This document shows, piece after piece, positions 10,890 to 22,253 of a stretch of DNA of 64,000 nt (its first letter is position 1; every line of letters begins with the position of its first letter). The DNA lies in NCBI GenBank assembly GCA_027886175.1, contig JAJNNQ010000077.1, positions 2,790,001 to 2,854,000 on the forward strand, read 5' to 3'. Both the position numbers and the translations under genes were made by a program. Under the pieces are notes generated by a model. That model saw nothing but the letters and a program-made list of their open reading frames with translations, searched no databases and had not been told where the DNA came from. Source of the stretch: Phylloscopus collybita. Taxonomy: Eukaryota; Chordata; Aves; Passeriformes; Phylloscopidae.

Positions 10890-12190
10890 AGCTGCAGGAG
10901 AGATGGCCAAGGGCTGGGCAGGGCTGGCAGGGCCACAGGCACCCAGGCCTTTGTCCCCTGGACTCTGCCAGCGCCTCTGCAGGCCCCACAGAAGGAACTT
11001 TCCTTGCAGGAAAGCCTGCACTTGGCTTCTGCCTGGCCCCTCCCTGAGCAGGCTGGCAGGCCTTGCAGCTTTAGGACATTTGTCCTTGCTGCCCCTGCCA
11101 TCCCCCTGCCCCACCAACAGCCCCCAGCCAGCCGCGAGGGACAGGCCCTGCTGTGCCAGGCCTGGGCTCAGGCCTTGGCCTTTCTGCTCCCTCCAGCCAG
11201 CCCAGGCCTTGCTCAGCATTGCAGTCCCTGCTCACAGCCTTGGGCTCCCTGCAATCCTGGCCTCAAGGAGCTGCTCTCACCAGTGCCTGGGCAGCCTTTG
11301 GCACTCCCTGCCCTCACTGGGGCCCAGAGATGCTCCAAAGGACTTGGAGTTTTGCTTCTGACTCCTGGAGCAGCTTCTTCAACTTTCTCTCAGTGCCTGA
11401 GAGTCCTGGACTCAGCCCCAAATCCACTGTGGGGTTCATGAAAATACATAAAGCTCTCAATTGTCTTCATTCTATTGTCTCTGAGTCTCCAGGGCTTGTT
11501 CACCTGAGTGGAGTCAGTTTGGAGTCCTGTGAAGGACGGAGATTTGAAAGCACACCTCATGACATTTTCCTTTTTAATCGAGCATTTTTTATTTTCCAGA
11601 TCAGTGAAGAGTGTATAGAAACATTCACCAAGGGATCTTGATGCTCAATGTCTCCCTAGGTCAGGGCACAGATAAGTACGAGCCCCTTGCAGGCTGACCC
11701 TGTTTGGAAAACCTCCTCCTCATCCCAACCTCACCATGTCTGACATTGCCCACCTGGCACTGACATCCCTGTGCCCTGCAGCACAACCTTGTCCCCTGAG
11801 CTCTGCAGCTGCCTGTCCCAGCCCATTGCACCATGTCCCACCTGCTCTCCTCAGCCCTCTGCCTGCACACAGGCCCAGGAGAAGTTTTCCTCCTACTGAG
11901 GAAAGAATGGAAAATCCTGAGCAGGTTTCCTACACAACAAAGCCCACTCAGGAACCACATGCTCAAGACAGGCTGCCTGGAATGATGTCAACTTTTGACA
12001 TGGGACAGTGTCACAAGAAATGAGCTTTGGAAGCAGAATTCTCTGAGTCTCTCAGCTGAATTCTCTGTCCCTGTCCTGGATCTCTGTTGCAGATGGAAGC
12101 TGCTGGTGCCATCCTCAGCTTGAACCCTTCTTTGGAATGCAGACAGAGGTTCCCAGGTGTGTAAAGGAAGCGTTGCTCAATGTTGATGCA
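10890..12190 (+). other. Non-coding tail downstream of receptor 1
   Basis: GC-rich spacer to about 11,893, shared with 38,860-39,864 and 52,370-53,396. It continues to 12,190 as sequence shared with 53,396-53,690 only. Long open frames on both strands (up to 341 codons from 10,416) follow base composition rather than a conserved protein. No gene was recognised. Confidence 0.5.
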
Positions 12191-14500
12191 AAGCTTTTGT
12201 GTTCCTCCTGGAACCAAGGAGCCTCCTGAGACACTGCAAGGCCTTGTTTGACCAAGGGTCCGTTGTGACTCAGAGGGAGCTCATGGAATCAAGGAGACAA
12301 ATGTGACAGTAGCGAACCTCCTAGAAACAAGTCTCTGTTGTGGCAGTCATGGAATCAGAGAGACATTTGTGACACAGCCAGGCCGTGTGGAACCAATGGT
12401 CCATTGTTACACTGCAGATTCAGGAAGAACATGGTGACACCACAGAACCTCATGGAACCAAGGGTCCTTTGTGGCACAGCAGGGCCTCATTGGAACCCAG
12501 GGGACCACTGTGACAAGGCAGAGACTAATGGAACCACGGAGACCATTGTGACACTAAGGAAACTCATGGAACCACAATGACCATTGGGATGCTATGGAAG
12601 CTCACAGAACCAAGGGTCCATTGTGACCTTGTGGTGCCTCCTGGAATCCAACATTATGAAACTTGGAGGCCTAATGGAACAAGGGTTTCTATTGTGACAC
12701 TGCAGAACCTCCTGGAATCCAGGCGACCATGTTACACTACAGAAGCCCATGGAACCAAGGGGCCATTGTGACACTGCAGGACCAAGGAAACTGTTGTTGA
12801 CAGTTTGAAAACTCATGGAATGAAAAGTCCAGTGGGACATGAGGGAACCTCATGGACCCAAAGGTCCATTGTTACTGTGTAGGGCCTCATGGAATAGAGG
12901 GTCCATTGTGACACAGCAGGGCCTCATGGAACCAAGGGTGCATTGAGGCACAGCTGGTCCTTGCTGGAACCAAAGAAACCCCTGCTAAAAGCAGGGTAAC
13001 TCCTAGAACCAAGGAGTCCATTGGTACAGCATCAAACCTATGGAATCAAGGGGCCACTGTGACAAAGCAGGGCCTCATGGAACTGAGGGGACATTCTGAC
13101 CCATTGGGACTGCATGGAAGGAATTGTCCATGATGACAATGCGGATCCAAGAAGACCATGGAGACACTATGGAACCTCATGGATCCAAGGGGCCACTGTG
13201 ACAGCGAAGAACTTCATGGAACCCAGGGTCCATTGTGACATAGCAAGGCCTCATTGGAACAAAGGAACCAGTTGACAGTACAGAAACTCATGGAACCAAG
13301 GGGCTGTGGTGACACAGCAGGGACACTTGGAACCAAGGAGACCAGTGACATTTAGGAACCTCGTGGAACCAAGGGTTCATTAGGACACTGCAGAAACAAG
13401 GAGATCATTGTTGACACTATGGAAGCTCATGGAGGTGAGAGGCCACTGTTACACTCCAAAGTCTTATTGAACCAAAGAGACCATTGTCCAACTCCAGAAC
13501 CTCATGGCACTAAGGTTTCACAGGTGACACAGCAGGGTTCCATGAAACCAATTGTCCATTGTGACAATGCCGATCCAAGGAGACCATGGTGACACTAGGG
13601 AAGCTCATGGAACCAAGCGGCCATTGTGACACAGCAAGGCCTTGTGGAACCAAGGAGACCATTGTGACATCATGGAATCTCATGGAACCAAGGGTCCATT
13701 GTTCCAGTCCAGAACCAAGGAGACCATTTTGACACTACAGAACCTCATGGAATCAAGGGTCACTTGTGAAACAGTTGAGCTTCATGGAACCAAGAAGCTA
13801 TTGTGACACAGCAGGGCCACATGGAATCAATGGTCCATAGTGATTCTGTGGATCCAAGGAGGCCATGCTGATACTATGGAAGTTCATGGAACCAAGGGTC
13901 CATTGTAACACAGTTGGGCCCCAAGGAACCAATTGTCCATTGTGACAATGCAAATCCAAGGAGATCATGGTGACACTGCAGAACCTTATAGATCCAAGGA
14001 GCCATTGTGACACTGTGGGGCCTCCTTGGAACAACGGGCATTGTTGATAGTATGGAAGATGCTCATGGAAACTATGGGACATTGTGGCACTGCAGAGCCT
14101 CATGGAACAAAGGACACCACTGGGAGACAGAGGAATTTTATGGAACCAAGCAGCCATTTGCACACGACAGAACCAAGGAGTCCATTGTTGGCAGTACAAA
14201 ACCTCATGGAACTGAGGGGCCATTGTTATACAGCGAGGCCTGGTGGAACCAAGGGGTCAGTGGGACACCGTGGGGCCCCCTGGAATCAAATATTCCTTGT
14301 GATACAGTGGGGCTGCTTGTCACCAATTGTCCATTGTGATACTGCAGATCCCAGAGACCGTGGTGACACTATGACAGTTCATGGAACCAAGGGGCTGTTG
14401 TGGCACACCAAGGCCTTGTGGAACCAAGGAGAGCATTGTGGCAGTGCAGAACCAAGGAGGCCATTTTGACAAGACAGACCCTAATTGAATCAAGGGTTGA
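12190..14500 (+). repeat. 37-bp minisatellite array, unit 1
   Basis: About 60 imperfect copies of a unit near 37 bp. The elements in order are CATGGAACCAAGG, a CCATTGTGACAC core, and GCAGGGCCT. Some units are shortened to about 29 bp. For example, successive CATGGAA anchors near 13,745-13,830 are 37 bp apart. The array corresponds to 53,690-55,600. Open frames seen on both strands here are products of the repeat. Confidence 0.9.
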
Positions 14501-14504
14501 GAAG

Positions 14505-15150
14505 AATCCAAAGGGTTAAGAGTTTAGCTAAAGGGATAGGAGGAAGAAGCAATGGATATTAATGAAGAGTTTAGAGTAGAAACAATAGAGGATTGTTGAT
14601 CATTTCCACATGGAGGCAGTTTCAGAAGACAATATATCATTTGCCTGACTTTGCTGTGTTTGTAGGAGTTCTGAGGGGAGGATGGATTATTGTAAAGATG
14701 AAGAAAATGTAGGTGTACCTGGGCCCCACAACCAGTCAGAAGCAGGCAGGAGAGCTTGAACTATGCCCAAGGGGTCAGAGAGCCTGCCAACATGACCAAG
14801 GTGAAAAGTTTACCTTGAGGAAGACGTTCCTGACTTCATCCCAAGGCACCACTGACCCATTTCAAAACCAACCAACCCAATTTGAATGCAGGGCTGCGGA
14901 ATCATGAAAGGGCTTTGAGCTCATTTTATGATGAAGAGGAGAGAAAGCAGGGTTGTGTAATAAGTATGTATAGGTGTGTGGAATGATTACAGGAATATGT
15001 AAGATTTTGTAGATAGAGAGCTGGAGCTCTGTGATTGTTGCACACGTCTTAGAGAGGTTACTCCCCATGCTGCCGGGCACTGAATTAAACATACCACTTT
15101 CTAACTTCAATTAGTTGGAAATTCTTTGTCCGTGCTTTATTTACTTGATA
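14505..15150 (+). repeat. Probable ERV LTR inserted in the minisatellite
   Basis: Single-copy-looking sequence interrupts the minisatellite, which resumes at about 15,152 with AATGGAATCAAGGGTCC. It shows a GAAGACGTTCCTGACTTC block and, near its end, CCCCATGCTGCC followed by GAATTAAA (a variant polyadenylation signal) and TTTGTCCGTG. Very similar end sequences occur at 56,155-56,225 and 63,350-63,440. The arrangement suits a solo LTR; the exact family and termini are unproven. Confidence 0.5.
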
Positions 15151-15151
15151 A

Positions 15152-15245
15152 TGGAATCAAGGGTCCATTGTTATACGGCAGGGCCTCATGGAACCAAGGG
15201 GCCATTGTGACACTGTGGGGCATAATGGAGTCAAGGACATCATTG
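15152..15245 (+). repeat. Stranded minisatellite units beyond the LTR
   Basis: Two to three further 37-bp units (CATGGAACCAAGGGGCC and CACTGTGGGGCATAATGGA) lie on the far side of the LTR-like element, showing that the element entered the array. Confidence 0.75.
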
Positions 15246-15289
15246 ATACTGAAATCCACTGGACAGAAATTTTGAACACAACTTTGAGT

Positions 15290-15560
15290 ATTTGAGAGCA
15301 GGTATTCTTTATTACAGTGTGCTGGTCATTTGGGCAATCCTTCCTCCATTTGAGTGCACTGAGAATCAAATGAACAGACTTTTGATCACACACACTGATT
15401 ATGCACTCATTAGCTATCCCCACTCCCTTTGAATTCACTTGACATAGTTGCATCACTTCTCACAAGTTCTTATCTGGTTCTTTGGGGTCTGTCTTCAGCA
15501 TCCAGTGTCCTTTTTAGGTGGCTGTTCCTCTACCCCCACTTCTGAGTATGGGCAATATTA
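15290..15560 (-). repeat. Possible ERVK-like LTR fragment
   Basis: The plus strand reads GCAGGTATTCTTTATTACAG, i.e. AATAAAG on the minus strand in the setting seen in avian ERVK LTRs. A copy is at 56,390-56,640. Termini not found. Confidence 0.35.
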
Positions 15561-15779
15561 CTGTTTTCCAAACCTTCTGTTTTGTCAGCCTTGTAGAGCT
15601 GAGCTGACATTTTTCTTACATTTTGAATGACTTCTGTTTGCCTGCATTGCATCCTTGATCCATTTCTCCAAGGCTGTGCTGCTCTGTTCTACTATCCTTG
15701 AGAAGAGTAAATGTTTTTCTGTTCTCCTGTCCTTGTCACAGCGCTCACCCCACCTGAGGCATATCTTCAACGCCCCAAC

Positions 15780-16260
15780 CTATGGACTTGGGATGGGCAA
15801 GTGTTCCTGAGGGAACAGGGATGGGACAGCTGGGCTGCACTGACCCAAAGGATGTTCCATTGCATGTCACACCATGATCAGCAATGAACTACAGGAAGCA
15901 GGTGAGGTAAAGGAGGGGTAGGGGATTAATTTCTTTTTAGAGACATTTTTCTTTCAAAACATCACCGACACATAAAGAACCTCCTCCTGCCACAAGGTGG
16001 CTAAACATTTTCTGCTGATCGAAGATTTTCTGTGGATTTGCTTTTCTTCTCTTTGTGGCCTTTACTTTTTGGTTTTTCGTTTGTTTGTGGGGTTTTTGTG
16101 TTGTTGTGGTTCAGCCTTTCTTTTGGGTTTTTTTCCGCGGGATTTGCGTTTTTCCCTTTCAAACTAACTTTTTTCTCATGCATGAGTTTTTTCTGCCTTT
16201 CCTTGCTGCTTGGTTGGCACCTGATGGCAATACAAATTGACTCAACTCAGTCATTTTGCC
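15780..16260 (+). repeat. Possible ERVL-like LTR fragment with T-rich tail
   Basis: The block CTGACCCAAAGGATGTTCCA followed by a GATCAGCAATGAAC stretch and a long T-rich run (16,030-16,190) resembles the layout of avian ERVL LTRs. A copy lies at 56,870-57,340, where the T-rich run has become a GTTTT repeat. Confidence 0.35.
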
Positions 16261-16329
16261 CATAGGAAAGAAAAGCACAATGATGCCCAATTATGTTTTG
16301 CAGTCACCATCAACTGGAGGAGTTTGGTC

Positions 16330-16870
16330 ACAGACTCCCTACAGTTTGGCAGCATCCACAAAGGAACTGAACGTGCCATTTAATGCCATTGTAGAGATAA
16401 TAGAAATGTTCCCCAGTGGAGGTCAAGGGCTGGTCACTGAGGGATGTCACCAGGCAGTGGCTGCCAAGAGGACTCTGTACCATGGGTGACATTTGACCCT
16501 CACTGTTCAGCCAAATTCCCACCCAGCACATGTTCCATTTCTTCAGCCCAGCTCTCTCCAGTCTGGCTCTGAGGAGACCACAGCAGACCATGTCACAGGC
16601 CTGGCTAAAGTCTGGGCACACAACATCCCCTTCTTTTCCCTCCCACATGGGTTGTGCAATCCCTGCCTTGTCCTGCCAGTGCCTGGAATGGCTGCAGGAG
16701 GATTTGCCCCATCCCCTTCCCTGCTGAGCCTGACCAGGCTGGGACTCTCCCAGATCCCCTCCCTGCCCTGGTTGCAGACTGGCTCCATGTCTGCCTTTCC
16801 CAGGTTCCCAGGACCCTCTGGCATGGCTCTGCCCTTTCCAAGGGGTTTGAGAGAGCTCTCCCAGTGACAC
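16330..16870 (-). repeat. CR1-like LINE fragment (RT region)
   Basis: The minus-strand translation contains PDFSQACDMVCCGLLRAR and LKKWNMCWVGIWLNS, which align with the LDFSKAFDTV region of CR1-type RTs. Stops and frameshifts are present. The paralogue is 57,440-57,975. Confidence 0.65.
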
Positions 16871-17599
16871 TGCCCAGCCTTCTCAACAGCCCTGACACCA
16901 AAGGCCTTTTCCACATCCCTCAGTCTCAGGTCAGTGCCCAGAACACAGCACAGCCCTGTCCAGGTCCTGGGGGTGGTTCAGAAGGGAGGCAGCTGTGATT
17001 TCTCCCCACACACCCTCACCCCAATGGTCTCTCTGGGCAGCCCTTGGCTGTGCTGAGCAGTTTCCCTGGAGCCTCCCTGCCCTGGATGTTTCTCTCTGCA
17101 GTCCCAAGCACAGCCCAGTCAAGAATTCAGGTGGTTTCCCAGAGGATTTCACTCTCAGAGTGAAGTGGCCTCAAGGCCTTGTTTGTGCCTCTGCAATTGT
17201 GCCAGCCCCGAGTGCTGCTGATGGTGTTTGTGCTCACTCTGCTTCATCTCCCCACACACACACACAGGATGCACTGCTGAAATCTCCTCAGTACAGAGCA
17301 AACAGGCACTGCTGGCCTGGTCCCTTGGTGTCCCTCCATGCAGGGATAAACAACCTCCTGCAGGTGTGGAGAGAGGCCTGTGCTGGCCATGGTGGTTGCA
17401 GAGGCTGGTGTGGGACAATTGCCCTGGGGCACCTTCCCAGGCTTTCCCCAAAACAGAGACACAGCCCAGAAGGGTCCCCTGTCCCCTGGTATCCCCCTGG
17501 TGCACCTGGAGCCACAGCCTGCACCAAAGGATGTTCCACAGGGTCGACCCCAGAACCTGACACGGGGACAAGGGGCTGGGCTGTGTGACCAGGACATCA
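16871..17599 (+). other. Non-coding spacer
   Basis: Shared with 57,976-58,579 in the same orientation up to the ACACAGCCCA point at 17,469. Downstream of that point the matching copy is inverted at 63,543-63,886. It includes a short CA run at about 17,257-17,271. No gene seen. Confidence 0.5.
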
Positions 17600-17800
17600 A
17601 GGACAGGGATTCTCCAGGTCACTGTGGCCTGGGTTGGGTTCCACAGGGCAGGAAAGAGGTCTGGCAGCTGCAGCAGGGTCAGAGAAGGGCTCCAAGGTGG
17701 GGCTGCAGCCCTTGGGCTGTCAGGAGAGGTTGAGGGACTTGGGCTTGTCCAGCCCCGAGCAGGGAAGGCTGAGGGGCTCCTCATCCCAGCCTGGCAGTGC
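17600..17800 (+). repeat. CR1 3'-region fragment
   Basis: On the plus strand it carries the CR1 hallmark of a GAGGTTGAGGGACTTGGGC stretch followed by GAGCAGGGAAGGCTGAGG. The inverted paralogue is at 63,543-63,740. Confidence 0.6.
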
Positions 17801-19010
17801 CCCTGAGGAGGTGCTGGAGAACACAGAGCCAGGATCTTCACCGGGGGCCTGCTGGGAGACAAAAGACAATGAGCAGAGGGTGAAAGAGGGGAACCTCAGC
17901 CAGGAGAAGAGGAAACTTTTGTTCCCATGGGCTCAGCCAGGTGCTGAGATGCTGCCCCCTAATCCCTGTCCTTTGGGATTTTCCAATCCATACGAAATCA
18001 AGCTTTGAACCTCTTGGTCTGATGCAGTTTCTGACACCTTGGGCTGCTGACTTGCTGAGGTCCTTTCCAATTCAGGTCTCTAATGATGCTGGGACAATGC
18101 TGGTCCCTGTTTTAGACTGGAGCAGAGCAGATGGGACAGGAGCCCTGCAGGGCTGTAGGGAACCTGCAGCTTGTGAGGTAAACATTCATTAGCTGGGTCA
18201 TGAGAGCACTTCTAAGACATGTCCAAGTTTTCCCACTAGCAGGAGAGACCAGGAATTTCTTGGAACTGTACAATGGCAGGAGAAGAAATCCTGATCTTGC
18301 CCTCTCTTTGTGTCACTGGCTGGACTTGTGTATTTCATGGAGCTGTGCCTTCCCTTGGCTTTGTTGGCTGACAAGAAATGAACATCCCTCTGTGTCTGGG
18401 GCAGCTCCTTCTGCAAGGAAAGCAGGTGGGAGTTGGTGCCAAGGAGCTGAAAGCTGCAGGTGCAGCCTGGGGTGGAGGAAGCTCAGATTTGCACCAGGCT
18501 GCTCTGAGTGCCAGCAGGCTGGAGGAGGGAAATGGTGGGGTGGGGATAGGGACAAAGTGTGATTGATTGTCAGCCATGAAGGGTCTTGATGTTCATATCT
18601 ATTCAGAGCAGCTTAGGAGGTGCTGGGGATCAATATCTACTGGAGATTGCTGATACTAATCTATAAACAGGAAAACAAAACCCGAAAGAGGACAAAAAAA
18701 CCCTGTATTTAAAAAAAAAATATATATATTCTATATTCTCTCTGAACACACTTCTGAAAACTGTACAATTCACCCCAGAAGAATCGAAGACTTGAAATGA
18801 AATAATTCACAGGGGCTTTTCTTGTTACAGTGCTTTGCAATGTTAATGAGCCTTTGGCACTGAATTCCTGAACTGAAGAGCTGAAAACTGAACAAGCCTC
18901 TGGAGAACTAAAAGTCATCAGGGAACCTCCAAGTTGCTGAGGATCCATCCTCAGCAGAGCAGATTGAAGAGATTCCAGGGGTTTCCAGCTGCTCAAGAGC
19001 TGTGAGTTCA
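17801..19010 (+). other. Unresolved spacer
   Basis: Inverted copy at 61,250-62,460. It contains an A/T run at 18,700-18,730. No coding homology recognised. Confidence 0.45.
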
Positions 19011-19430
19011 CATGCAGGCACAGGGGCTCCGTGGTGGCATCTGAGGGGTCTCAGGGCTCCTGAAGATCTCTTTGGTCACACTCAGTCACAGGGGCTCTGT
19101 GGTGACATCCCAGGGCTCCTTAAACTTCCTAAGGGTAACGAGGTGACAGTCCCAGGGCTGCAGAGTGACAACAGAGGTGTCTGTACACTGCCAAGGAGCC
19201 AATTTGTCCCAGGCAGTGGCAGGAGTCCAGTGGTGAAATCCCTGTGCTCCTAAAGAACAGCGAGGTCACCGCCACTCCCAGGGGCTCCATGGGGACATCC
19301 CAGGAGTGTCCAGGCTGCCAAAGAGCTGGGATGTCACAGACACTCCCAGGGGCTCCATGGGGACATCCCAGGAGTGTCCAGGCTGCCAAAGAGCTGGGAT
19401 GTCACCGACACTCACAGGGGTTCCTGTCAT
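19010..19430 (+). repeat. 68-bp minisatellite
   Basis: CACTCCCAGGGGCTCCATGG recurs at 19,273 and 19,341, with a variant CACTCACAGG at 19,409, all 68 bp apart. Degenerate units extend left to about 19,010. The inverted copy at 60,825-61,250 keeps the same spacing. Confidence 0.85.
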
Positions 19431-20690
19431 GGGCACAGTGGCAGCTTCAGGCAAAGTTTATTTGAGAAGCTCCTGCTGGGTCACGAGGTTCACAAAGAAC
19501 CCCCAATGACCACATTATACCCCCAAGCTCCCCCAAACCAGGACCCCCAGGCTTTCTAAACTCTTTCTCTGAGAGGATCCTGGGAGTGCTTGGATTCAGT
19601 CCCAGCCCCAGACTTTCTCAAGGATTTATGCCTAAAGGATTTTACAGGTGGAATTGAACCTTTGTACAACTTGGTCCCACAACATTAAGGATGGCAAACC
19701 AGAAGTATTTATGTACATATAGATATGACTGATTATGATCATGATTAGAAAACAAGGACTTAATCAGAATGATTTACTCCACACTACAGGAGTTGTAACA
19801 GCTATTTTAAGACAGTGCTCTAGGAAGCAATTTTGAGGCAATTGTATTAAAGCAAAAGCAGTTATTAACCAGAGATGGGTGTCACTCCCCCAGACCAACG
19901 ACTGTGGGCAAATCTCTTTAGCTCAGCCTCAGGCAGTGACCTGGAGGGGTGTCCCCACTCCAGGGAGGAATCCCCACACCCCCCCAAGAAGGGAAATGTC
20001 AGGAGATGCTGCAGTTAAAATTTGGGATGGGGCTTTTCTAGTCTGAAGTGCTGCCCTGTCAGTCAGATGTGCCCAGGCTGGGCCAGCTCAGCAGCTCTGC
20101 AGAAGCTCTCAGTGGTGTCACTGGGTTGTTGCTTTCTCTGGGGATTTGAGCAGCTCTGCCACAGCTTCAGGTCCCTCTCAGCATGTGGAACTTTGGCATG
20201 GAGGAGTCAGTCTGCTTTCAGCATTCTTCACCCCCAAAGCAGCATGATCCCCTTCTTCATTTCCCACTGGGGGCTTTGCAAACAGGGCCTTGTTGGAGTT
20301 GTTGGAGCCCATTGCAGGCAGAGCCTCCTGCTCCAGCAGGAACTGCCTTTCCTGTGCCAGGACCAGGGCAGGTCCTGCTGCAGGAAAAGCCCCAGGCCAG
20401 CCCCAGCAGAGGGAAGGGCTCGGGCACAAGCACAGAGTGCCGTGCTGGGAGCTGTGCCAGGGAGAGCCTGAGGCACCAAAGGCCCCTGGGCAGCAGCAGC
20501 TGCTTCCAGGCCATGGCCAGAAGCCTCCCTTGGCCACCTGGCCTGGTGGCCACCACTGCAGAGCTGCTGGCTCAGGGCTCATTTCTGCCTGGGCTCTGCC
20601 CCAGCCCACAGAGTGTCAGCTCAGCCCTGACTCTGGCACAGCCCCTGGGCCTGAGCCCTGCAGAGCCTCAAGGTCACCTGTGCCAGCCTG
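19431..20690 (+). other. Unresolved spacer leading into module B1
   Basis: 19,431-20,030 is AT-richer and may be old LTR sequence. From about 20,353 it matches 40,571 onward (B2), and from 20,030 it matches the inverted copy ending at 60,290. No intact gene. Confidence 0.4.
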
Positions 20691-20693
20691 GTG

Positions 20694-20830
20694 CCCATCC
20701 CTGGCTCTGGCACTGTCACTTCTGTGCTGGCTGCTGCCTCCAACACTGAACCCCCTCATCCACAGCCTGAGGAACCAGGAGCTGGAGGATGCCCTGAGGA
20801 ATATGACCACTCTGTGCTTTTCAGAAACAA
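20694..20830 (+). pseudogene. Olfactory receptor TM7 relic, copy B1
   Basis: About 45 codons read CPSLALALSLLC, then PPTLNPLIHSLRNQELEDAL. They align with the end of the intact receptors, where the same position reads PSLDLA, then NPLIYSLRNQE. The key Tyr of the motif is His. Upstream sequence is open but shows no TM1-TM6 features, so only the C-terminal end of a receptor survives. Sister copies are at 40,907 (+) and 59,450 (-). It is not a functional gene. Confidence 0.8.
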
Positions 20831-20930
20831 TCAGGTGCCTCTTTGTATCTGCACAGCATTCCGAATGGAACTCATTCCAGGCCCAGACTGCTTTGTGCCA
20901 TGTGTCTTCTTTTCTATTTTGTGTAATAAT

Positions 20931-21372
20931 TCTTTTCTTTTCTTTTCTTTTCTTTTCTTTTCTTTTCTTTTCTTTTCTTTTCTTTTCTTTTCTTTTCTTT
21001 TCTTTTCTTTTCTTTTCTTTTCTCTTCTTTTCTTTTCTTTTCCCTTTCCCTTTCCCTTTCCCTTTCCCTTTCCCTTTCCCTTTCCCTTTCCCTTTCCCTT
21101 TCCCTTTCCCTTTCCCTTTCCCTTTCCCTTTCCCTTTCCCTTTCCCTTTCCCTTTCCCTTTCCCTTTCCCTTTCCCTTTCCCTTTCCCTTTCCCTTTCCC
21201 TTTCCCTTTCCCTTTCCCTTTCCCTTTCCCTTTCCCTTTCCCTTTCCCTTTCCCTTTCCCTTTCCCTTTCCCTTTCCCTTTCCCTTTTCCTTTTCCTTTC
21301 CTTTCCTTTCCTTTCCTTTCCTTTCCTTTCCTTTCCTTTCCTTTCCTTTCCTTTCCTTTCCTTTCCTTTCCT
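20931..21372 (+). repeat. Pure pyrimidine microsatellite (TTTTC, CCCTTT, CCTTT)
   Basis: About 110 bp of TTTTC repeats (20,931-21,041), then about 240 bp of CCCTTT repeats (21,042-21,284), then about 88 bp of CCTTT repeats. The strand is almost free of purines for 440 bp. Open frames of more than 250 codons on both strands here are artefacts of the repeat. Confidence 0.97.
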
Positions 21373-22086
21373 CTTCTATAATATTTTCCATAAAGGGATA
21401 CCATCAGTCCCAGTATTGCTACATCAGTATCTACCGTGCCTGTGTTAAGCACAGACAGTAAGGAGCCCTGATCACTCTGCATTTCTGTCAAATAAAGTGT
21501 CCTGCTCTGCCCTGGGTGCCCAAGATGTTTTCTCAGCCCCTCTCTGTCTCTGCAGGGGCAGTGCCTGTGAGCAGAGGTGCAGGGCAGAGACTCCCAGCCC
21601 AGCAGCACAGCCAGGGACAATGGCCCTGGCTCTTCCCACAGCTGCTCTTCCCAACTGCAGCCTCTCCTTCCCAGCCCTTCTGTGGCTGTCAGGCCGCAGG
21701 GCTGTGGCAGCTTGGTCACTGTCCTGCTGCGTGTGCGTGCTGTGAGCACAGGCAGGGCCAGGCCATGGGCACTGCTGGGACACAGCTGGGCTCCAGCACA
21801 GCAGCTCCAGCAGCAAAGGGCATCATCTCCTGAGGGCAGCCCAGGAAGGCTTTGCTCTCCCTGCACAGTCCCTCTCAGGAACAGGCCCAAGGAACAGACT
21901 CTGAAGAGGCTCCTTGTGTTCCTTGTTCTCCCAGGGCTCACTGGGATGAGATCAGGGTCCCAGGGTGGCCTTCAGGGGACTCAGGTCTGGGTCAGGTTCT
22001 GCTTGTTGGTGGCCAGGGCCCATCAGATGGTGAAGGGTCTGTGCTGAACCTTGCTGGGGCTGTGCAGCTTGTGCCAGGGCTGATGG
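21373..22086 (+). other. Module B1 spacer up to the provirus
   Basis: Aligns with 41,215-41,900 and, as far as 21,860, with the inverted copy 58,735-59,215. It is interrupted by the - strand provirus at GATGG (22,082-22,086) and resumes at 29,116. No gene seen. Confidence 0.6.
22082..22086. repeat. Target-site duplication, left (GATGG)
   Basis: GATGG directly precedes the LTR terminus and matches 29,116-29,120. The paralogous empty site at 41,896-41,900 has it once. Confidence 0.95.
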
Positions 22087-22221
22087 TGTTATAAATTGGC
22101 CAGGAGACCAGCTCCTTTGAAAAAGCTTTTATTAGGAATCAGCTCTGGGTAGGGGGCCCGAGGGGCTGCGCACGCCGCCGCTGCTCCCTGAAGACACCAC
22201 GGAGGAGGAGGTGCAGTCGAA

Positions 22222-22253
<32 letters not shown>

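Larger units (their letters stand above)
5883..11893 (+). repeat. Duplicated receptor unit A1
   Basis: This block aligns by eye with 31,003-39,860 (A2) and 44,553-53,390 (A3). It holds, in order, a 143-bp satellite, GC-rich spacer, a receptor gene, a CR1 fragment and a GC-rich tail ending in GAGAAGTTTTCCT. A1 is visibly more diverged than A2 is from A3, and it lacks about 1.4 kb of CR1-bearing sequence found in the other two. It is therefore an older copy or was duplicated in an earlier step. Confidence 0.85.

Noticed and set aside
10416..11441. 341-codon plus-strand frame and overlapping minus-strand frames downstream of receptor 1
   Set aside because: GC-rich spacer antisense to CR1. The frame is not conserved through the longer A2 and A3 versions.
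12190..14500. CRISPR-like regular repeats
   Set aside because: Adjacent units are imperfect head-to-tail copies without unique spacers, and the sequence is vertebrate.
12338..15456. Many short frames with repeated Met-Glu-Pro and His-Asn-Gly peptides
   Set aside because: They are translations of the 37-bp minisatellite in several frames, with no start or length conservation between arrays.
20290..21941. Frames of 256-441 codons on both strands over the pyrimidine tract
   Set aside because: They consist of Pro-Phe or Lys-Gly repeats dictated by CCCTTT units and are absent from the two paralogous copies.
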